Translations under genes and position numbers: made by a program
Origin: Bifidobacteriaceae bacterium
GTDB lineage: Bacteria; Actinomycetota; Actinomycetes; Actinomycetales; WQXJ01
Direction: 5' to 3'
Assembly: GCA_031266115.1 (NCBI GenBank)
Contig: JAISBQ010000366.1
Coordinates: forward strand, 1 to 9,849
DNA length: 9,849 nt
Notes under the pieces: model-generated
What the model was told of the DNA's origin: nothing
The model's database searches: none
What the model saw: only the letters and a program-made list of their open reading frames with translations
In this document: piece by piece, positions 6,102-9,849 of the stretch
Position numbering within the stretch: the stretch's first letter is position 1
Layout of the letters: each line of letters starts with the position of its first letter

Positions 6102-6324
6102 GCTGTGAGGAGCGGTAGCTCCCGCTCTCGTGTAGCTTCAGCTGCGAAAGCGAGTGCGGCGAGGATGTCCTCGTGAGTCAGGTACGGGTAGTCCGCCAGG
6201 ATTTCCTCGGTGCCCTGCCCGGAGGCAAGTTGGCCGAGAACCGCGGTCACAGTGACTCGCGTGTCACGGATGCACGGCAACCCCCCATCCGCTGGGGGTC
6301 AACTGAGATGCGCTCGAACGCCAT
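6098..6324 (-). pseudogene. DUF433 antitoxin with a one-base frameshift in a G-tract
   Basis: The N-terminal MAFERISVDPQRMGG (from ATG 6324) and the C-terminal GLPCIRDTRVTVTAVLGQLA, continuing to TEEILADYPYLTHEDILAALAF, are the two parts of one DUF433 antitoxin of about 75 residues. They are in different frames. The junction is a run of six G on the minus strand (6281-6286); seven would restore one frame. A 60-residue product could start at ATG 6277 but would lack the conserved N-terminal strand. DUF433 proteins are HTH antitoxins paired with DUF5615 toxins, and that pairing is present here. The frameshift may be real, phase-variable or a sequencing error. Confidence 0.82.
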
Positions 6325-6330
6325 CCCCTA

Positions 6331-6336
6331 AGCCTA
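6331..6336 (-). promoter_or_regulatory. -10 box for a leaderless DUF433 transcript
   Basis: Read on the minus strand, TAGGCT is followed by TAGGGG and then ATG 6324. The hexamer and the six-base spacing are identical to those of the HTH-PIN operon at 2831-2843. Confidence 0.5.
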
Positions 6337-6386
6337 GCCAAGCCGACGATGACGTCCGACCCCCGATGCCGCCCACTCGCGGCGCC

Positions 6387-6480
6387 GGGGTGGACAGTCC
6401 AGTCCTCAATGGGGAGTCCCGCGACGCAGCTGAATCCGGCGGTGTTGTTGGTCACCACGGTCGCCCCGGTGGCGAGGCCG
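6387..6480 (-). pseudogene. Relic of the 3' end of a vapC toxin gene
   Basis: The minus strand encodes GLATGATVVTNNTAGFSC and VAGLPIEDWTVHP, matching the last 31 residues before the final Val of the intact VapC (8910-9329) at 26 positions. The normal stop is absent, so the frame reads on. Homology begins sharply at 6480. The 28 bases beyond it are unrelated, and then the repeat that normally lies upstream of vapB appears (6508). This looks like a vapBC locus that lost its middle. Confidence 0.88.
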
Positions 6481-6507
6481 CAGCGACGCCGACCAACACA
6501 CGACACA

Positions 6508-6563
6508 CCGGCCATGAGTCTGTGCGTTGAGGAGCATGGCCACCGCCGGACCCCTTGCTCCCC
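6508..6563. repeat. Repeat B, partial copy (also at 9777-9833)
   Basis: The segment begins CCGGCCATGAGTCTGTGCG and matches 9777-9833 at about 48 positions with one gap. At the right-hand locus it is the 3' arm and flank of a 14-base hairpin; here the left arm is missing. The rest of the gap up to the ATPase stop (6564-6651) shows no gene. Confidence 0.8.
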
Positions 6564-6651
6564 CCAGGGTGCCCGCACGCTTGGACGGTTCGAGTGAACA
6601 TCTCGCGCCAAGACCGTTGTTCAGAACGAAGCGGAAGTAAGCGCCGGTGTG

Positions 6652-7902
6652 CTAGCCGGGACCCATGACGGTGAGCGGGACCACGAACACGGCATCGTCC
6701 CGCTGGTGGGCGACACCTGTCGGGGTGACTACCACCAACGCGGCGGGCGAACGCGCCATGCGGGACGAGACCCGGAGCAGGGACTGGGAAGCGGCGTCGA
6801 CTCCATTCGTTCCGAGCTTGACCTCGACGCCGATCCAATCGCCGGTGTCGGTTTCGAGCACCACATCGATCTCGTCGCGGCCCTTGGTGTCGCGGAAATG
6901 AAAGACTCCCCGCCAGCCCAGCGCCTGGGCGTACACACGCAGGTCGTGAACCACTTGCGACTCGAACAAGAAGCCTGTAGTTTCCGGTTCGCCGATCAGA
7001 CGGTTTGAGTTGGCCCGCAGCAACCATGCCGCCAACGAGGGGTCGGTCAGATGTCGCTTCGGGGTTTGCAGGGCCGTGGTCCTAGACCGCAGTGTGGGTG
7101 ACCAGGCGGGGAGGTCCTCGACCAGGAACGGCCGCGATGCCAGGTCGTACAACTCGGATGCCGCCACTTGGCCGAAAGCCAAAGCGGACGAACTATTCAT
7201 GCGTCTCGTCATAGTCGCGAACGAAGCCGGATGGGCGGTAACCGCGGCGAACGTCTCCAGGAACGCCCAGAATCGGCGCGGGTCGCGGCGCCTTCCCGCG
7301 ACTTGGGGGAACTCGACCTCGCTGATGTCGTCCAAGTACGCCTCGATCCGTCCGCGGGCGGCAGTCTCACCGTCGTGAATCCATCCCGGCCAGCCTCCCG
7401 TGACGAGCCGCGACACGACCTGGTGAAAACCGATGCAAGATTCGCGGAGTCCCACCGTCCCCGAAAGAATGCCGGTCAGCGTGACCGCTCCAGTGGAGTG
7501 GCCGGACTCCGCCAGCGTCATGGTCCGCATCAGCAGGCGCGTGAACCGGCCTGCGCCGGAGTGCCGCGCTGGGTCATCGTCCGGTTGCGCCGAGCCCGTC
7601 ACAATGAATCTCCCCGGCCCAGGTTCGTCATCGACTGCACGCCGGACCTGGTTCCACAACCCAGGGGCGACCTGCCATTCATCCAGCAGCCTCGGCTGGT
7701 CGCCCTCCAGCGCGGTTGAAGGCTGCGAACGGGCGAGCACCGCTCGCGGGGAATCACCGTCAAGCCTGAGTTCTGACTTGGCCTGCTGCCGCGCCGTCTC
7801 AGATTTCCCGACCGCCCGCGCTCCACGCAGCACCACCGCTCCAGCCGAGGCGAGAGATTCTGTCAACTCAGGATCGACCACCCGTGGCATGTACACGACC
7901 AT
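6652..7902 (-). CDS. AAA ATPase with DUF4143 domain (COG1373-like)
   Basis: The product has 416 residues. The N-terminal ATPase has a Walker A at residues 27-36 (GARAVGKSET), Walker B RLLDEWQ (71-77), a sensor-like FIVTGSA (99-105), and the characteristic RHSGAGRFTRLLMRTMTLAE (113-132). The middle resembles the family linker (FLVEDLPAWSPTLRSR, TPKRHLTDPSLAAWLL). The C-terminal DUF4143 region has FLFESQVVHDLRVYA, then DEIDVVLE (343-350) and IGVEVKLG (357-364), the D...ExK pattern of a PD-(D/E)XK nuclease-like fold. These proteins are common in accessory DNA and their cellular role is unsettled; DNA-related or TA-like roles have been proposed. It stands alone. The first ATG is preferred since VYMPRVVD matches the usual start. 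No good ribosome site is seen. Confidence 0.92.
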   Translation of the reverse strand: MVVYMPRVVDPELTESLASAGAVVLRGARAVGKSETARQQAKSELRLDGDSPRAVLARSQPSTALEGDQPRLLDEWQVAPGLWNQVRRAVDDEPGPGRFIVTGSAQPDDDPARHSGAGRFTRLLMRTMTLAESGHSTGAVTLTGILSGTVGLRESCIGFHQVVSRLVTGGWPGWIHDGETAARGRIEAYLDDISEVEFPQVAGRRRDPRRFWAFLETFAAVTAHPASFATMTRRMNSSSALAFGQVAASELYDLASRPFLVEDLPAWSPTLRSRTTALQTPKRHLTDPSLAAWLLRANSNRLIGEPETTGFLFESQVVHDLRVYAQALGWRGVFHFRDTKGRDEIDVVLETDTGDWIGVEVKLGTNGVDAASQSLLRVSSRMARSPAALVVVTPTGVAHQRDDAVFVVPLTVMGPG

Positions 7903-7924
7903 GGTTCACAGGCCACTAGACGAT

Positions 7925-7965
7925 GGAGTTTTCCGTTAGTAAGTGGTGGAGAACTCCACCGGTGG
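7925..7965. promoter_or_regulatory. Nested palindromes upstream of the ATPase gene
   Basis: GGTGGAGAACTCCACC (7945-7960) is an inverted repeat with 7-base arms, and CCACCGGTGG (7956-7965) overlaps it. GGAGTTTTCC at 7925-7934 resembles the inverse of GGAGAACTCC (7948-7957) with one mismatch, at a 23-base spacing. The set lies 20-65 bases upstream of the ATPase start and could be an operator. No regulator is known. Confidence 0.4.
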
Positions 7966-8121
7966 CTGCGGGGTACCTTCGATTCGTTCAGCCAATCCAC
8001 CCAGCAGCGATCAGCGTCAACGCGAAAGCCAACCGTTTCGTTGTGAGTGACCCACCACACCACGGGCCAGGTCCCAGCACGTGGGCGGGCCTGTGCGGCC
8101 GCGGACCTGTGGTAGTTGGTT

Positions 8122-8160
8122 GGCGGCGTGTCCCCGCAGGCCGCCGGCCACCATGAGACC
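8122..8160. repeat. GC-rich hairpin repeat, family A, copy 2
   Basis: GGCGGC at 8122-8127 pairs with GCCGCC at 8140-8145 across a 12-base loop of the same length as copy 1. Bases 8129-8160 match 2598-2629 at 29 of 32. The left arm differs from copy 1, so the stem is shorter, at 6 pairs. Confidence 0.72.
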
Positions 8161-8267
8161 TAGCGCCCACTCGCGGCACCGGGGGATCCGCCCGAGCTGG
8201 GAGCACGCGAAGCCTCACGCGGATGTGCTTCACGGTCACACGGCGTGGCGGCTACGTCGCCTCAGGC

Positions 8268-8295
8268 GGGGTAGACAGTCCAGTCCTCAATGGGG
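8268..8295 (-). pseudogene. Tip of a vapC 3' end
   Basis: These 28 bases match the last codons of vapC (IEDWTV region) at 6387-6414 and 8916-8943 almost exactly, with GTAGAC replacing GTGGAC. Identity ends at 8295, beside the start of the regulator relic. It is too short for function and marks another vapC junction. Confidence 0.75.
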
Positions 8296-8333
8296 CATAG
8301 AGCACTTCGCAATGGCTTGGGCGAATCGAGTGC

Positions 8334-8725
8334 GAGGCCAGAAATCCCCGCATCGTGCGAGTTTGCGGTGACATGCACATTGGCGAAGAGCTTGGGGAGG
8401 GAATCCGGCGGATCTTTGCAACCATGCACGATGCCGGACTAGGCGACCCTACGTACATTTTCACCGGCGAATCCGTTCGCCTCACCTTGTCCATGACCAA
8501 GTGCCTGGATCCCACGATCGCTGCGAATCTGCCCGCCAAGGCTTTGGCGCTCTTGGACATCATGCGCCAGGAGGCGGCGCCCCTTTCCACCGGCGAGATT
8601 GCGCGGCTCGCTTCACTCACTAACCCCACAGCTGGACGCCACCTCGCCAGGCTTCAGGCCGCTGGACTCGTGCGCCGCAACGGCGGGGCCCCCAAGACCG
8701 CTACGCCACATGGGGCGTCGTGTAG
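8334..8725 (+). pseudogene. C-terminal relic of an AlbA_2/HATPase_c_4-type ATP-binding regulator
   Basis: The frame EARNPRIVRV...GEELGEGIRRIFATMHDAG...SVRLTLS is the characteristic end of the HATPase_c_4 domain in COG2865-like regulators. A winged helix follows: ALALLDIMRQEAAPLSTGEIA, then NPTAGRHLARLQAAGLVRRNG. The N-terminal AlbA_2 domain and most of the ATPase are missing. An in-frame TAG lies at 8298-8300, just upstream. Near 8683-8695 a one-base shift moves the natural ending DRYATWGVV-stop (8723-8725) into another frame. The 349-residue frame that runs on to 9404 is therefore an artefact beyond about 8690. The gene is dead. Confidence 0.82.
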
Positions 8726-8909
8726 CACGGGGACCCTCAGCGCGCCACCACCAACTGTCAATGCCGGCGCCTCCTCGGATGCGATTCCGGGCGCCGGCGC
8801 CGAGGATGCGCGGATCAGAGAAGGTGCCGCAGACCGATGCAGATGCAAAATATCGATCTGTGTTGATGTGCCGGGGCGTCGCCTCCGGGCGGCATGGCGG
8901 CGGCGTCGG
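8726..8909. other. Spacer between regulator relic and vapC
   Basis: No gene is seen. Two imperfect direct repeats built on GCCGGCGCC and ending GATGCG lie at about 8764-8784 and 8791-8808. The GGCGCC cores are self-complementary, so they could fold into a hairpin and help end vapBC transcription, but no T-run is present. Confidence 0.4.
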
Positions 8910-9329
8910 TCAGACGGGGTGGACAGTCCAGTCCTCGATGGGGAGTCCCGGGACGCGACTGAATTCGGCGATGTTGTTGGTCACCACCATGGCCCCGGTG
9001 GCGAGGCCGTGTCCAGCGATCGCCGAATCGTTGACACCAATAGATTGGCCTGCCACCCGCAGGTCGCGGCGAATCAGTGCAGTGTGGTCAGCGGCAGCGT
9101 GGTCCCATGGGACCACAGCGTCGAGCCTCGAGGTGAAATCGGCGACCATGTCGGCGTGTTTCGGGGACGCCTTGGGCCCGAGAGCACCGTCGCGCAGTTC
9201 GGAGTAGACGATGGCGGATATGACCACGTCGGCGCCGCGGGCCTGTGCCCGGCGGAGGTTGGCGACGACCGCGGGCACCGCGCGCATGACAAACGAGCAG
9301 GTGTTCGTGTCGAGCATGTAGACGCTCAC
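8910..9329 (-). CDS. vapC: VapC-type PIN toxin
   Basis: The product has 139 residues, the usual VapC length. Catalytic acids are D7 in YMLDTNTCSF, E44 in AIVYSELRDG and D101 in IGVNDSAIAGHGLATGA; the final motif VTNNIAEFSRVPGL has Asn where some members have Asp. The C-terminus GLPIEDWTV is typical. As in other VapC proteins it should be a Mg-dependent endoribonuclease acting on tRNA or rRNA; the target cannot be told from sequence. The start is GTG at 9329, overlapping the vapB stop as GTGA. Relics of the same family lie at 2636, 6387 and 8268. Confidence 0.95.
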   Translation of the reverse strand: MSVYMLDTNTCSFVMRAVPAVVANLRRAQARGADVVISAIVYSELRDGALGPKASPKHADMVADFTSRLDAVVPWDHAAADHTALIRRDLRVAGQSIGVNDSAIAGHGLATGAMVVTNNIAEFSRVPGLPIEDWTVHPV

Positions 9330-9628
9330 CTGTTGCCCCGCTCATCCACGTCAGGCAAGTCCACCCGATCGAACTCGATGACAGGGTGGCGTTCAGCCAG
9401 GTAGTCGAAGAACGCGCTGTCCTCGTCCTCCATCCGCGGTATCCACTTGTCGAAGAAGGACTCCCAGGACGGCCGGACGGGCTTGATGGTGAGGACATCG
9501 CCCACTTTGGTCACCTGTACCTCGGCGACATCGTGCGCGAAGCTCATCGCCTTGGGAATGCGGACAGCTTGATTGGCCCGATTGTGGAACAGCGCCGCCC
9601 TCGCCGTCACTGCAGCAGTCTGGGTCAT
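9326..9628 (-). CDS. vapB: VapB-type (AbrB-fold) antitoxin
   Basis: The product has 100 residues from ATG 9628. An AAAGGAG ribosome site lies six bases before this start; the longer frame to 9661 has no support. The N-terminus (FHNRANQAVRIPKAMSFAHD, then VTKVGDVLTIKP) is a SpoVT/AbrB swapped-hairpin DNA-binding domain. The tail WESFFDKW, EDEDSAFFDYLAERHPVIEF wraps the toxin in known VapBC pairs. The complex should repress its own promoter. A 3' relic of the same family is at 3969-4068. Confidence 0.94.
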   Translation of the reverse strand: MTQTAAVTARAALFHNRANQAVRIPKAMSFAHDVAEVQVTKVGDVLTIKPVRPSWESFFDKWIPRMEDEDSAFFDYLAERHPVIEFDRVDLPDVDERGNR

Positions 9629-9651
9629 GGTCAACTCCTTTCGACGCCACA

Positions 9652-9678
9652 ACAATAACATATGCCAGCATACGTCAC
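9652..9678 (-). promoter_or_regulatory. vapBC promoter with operator-like inverted repeat
   Basis: TATGCCAGCATA (9661-9672) is an inverted repeat with 5-base arms around two bases. On the minus strand it lies between GTGACG (9673-9678) and TATTGT (9652-9657), a possible -35/-10 pair with a short 15-base spacer; TATGTT at 9657-9662 is another -10 choice. VapB dimers bind repeats of this kind. The exact promoter is uncertain. Confidence 0.5.
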
Positions 9679-9744
9679 ATGAGCCGCGCCAGGCGCCGTC
9701 AAGGTCTTCGCGAGACCGTGGGGCGCGGGAGCGTGGTCCTGGGA

Positions 9745-9833
9745 AGGCTCATGGCCGGTCGGGGTGGGGACTCCGGCCGGCCATGAGCCTGTGCGCTGAG
9801 GAGCAGGGCCACGTCCTGGACCCATTGCTCCCC
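9745..9833. repeat. Large hairpin (14-base arms) with repeat B flank
   Basis: AGGCTCATGGCCGG at 9745-9758 and CCGGCCATGAGCCT at 9777-9790 are perfect inverse copies around an 18-base loop. The 3' arm and its flank to 9833 recur at 6508-6563. It lies about 70 bases upstream of the vapBC promoter. It could be a terminator for a gene to the right, a REP-like element or a recombination site. No T-run follows on either side. Confidence 0.8.
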
Positions 9834-9849
9834 GGGATGTTGTTCCTGG

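Larger units (their letters stand above)
7903..8333. other. Gene-poor stretch between the ATPase and the regulator relic
   Basis: It holds the ATPase upstream palindromes, hairpin A copy 2 (8122-8160), a 20-base segment at 8165-8184 also found near 6371, and a vapC tip at 8268. Open frames across it (for example 7923-8156 and 7863-8063) show no family features and overlap on opposite strands, so I do not call them genes. Confidence 0.6.

Noticed and set aside
7863..8156. Short frames on both strands before the ATPase
   Set aside because: No family features, no ribosome site, and they overlap each other and palindromes.
8726..9404. Last half of a 349-codon plus-strand frame
   Set aside because: It is spacer DNA and then antisense to intact vapC and vapB; only 8334-8725 has homology.
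2589..9833. CRISPR array made of the hairpin repeats
   Set aside because: The repeats are few, kilobases apart and lack regular spacers; no cas genes are present.

Overview
The window is high-G+C DNA (mid-60s percent by eye). The proteins are of actinobacterial type, and three toxin-antitoxin (TA) operons appear to have leaderless starts. A DtxR/IdeR-type iron box and the typA neighbourhood also fit an actinomycete. Genus and species cannot be read from the sequence. No rRNA, tRNA, CRISPR array, transposase or integrase was found.

Layout. (1) 1-2475, minus strand: a core block of typA/bipA followed by a translationally coupled small membrane protein that runs off the left edge. (2) 2476-2842: intergenic, with a typA promoter, a near-perfect iron box in an outward-facing promoter with no gene behind it, a GC-rich hairpin, and the 5' tip of a lost vapC. 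(3) 2843-6324: four TA-like units side by side. They are an excisionase-type HTH plus PIN toxin with a C-terminal zinc-ribbon-like motif (+), an HTH plus PIN pair whose PIN gene carries an in-frame stop and a foreign 3' end (-), an intact Phd-type antitoxin plus COG1569-type PIN toxin (+), and a broken DUF433/DUF5615 pair (-). (4) 6387-6563: the two ends of a collapsed vapBC locus. (5) 6652-7902: an intact AAA ATPase of the DUF4143 type (-). (6) 7903-8725: a gene-poor stretch with palindromes, a second hairpin copy, a third vapC tip and the decayed C-terminal end of an AlbA_2/HATPase_c_4-type regulator. (7) 8910-9628: an intact vapBC operon (-), with a large hairpin upstream that is partly repeated at 6508.

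The 7 kb beyond typA looks like an accessory island made of TA modules in all stages of decay. Relics of one vapBC family occur at five places, and two families of hairpin repeats sit beside several of them. The working genes are most likely HTH-PIN, Phd-PIN, vapBC and the ATPase. The best leads are the orphan iron-regulated promoter at the island boundary, the HTH plus PIN-zinc-ribbon pair, and the hairpin repeats that track with vapBC relics. Nothing here proves a new system.
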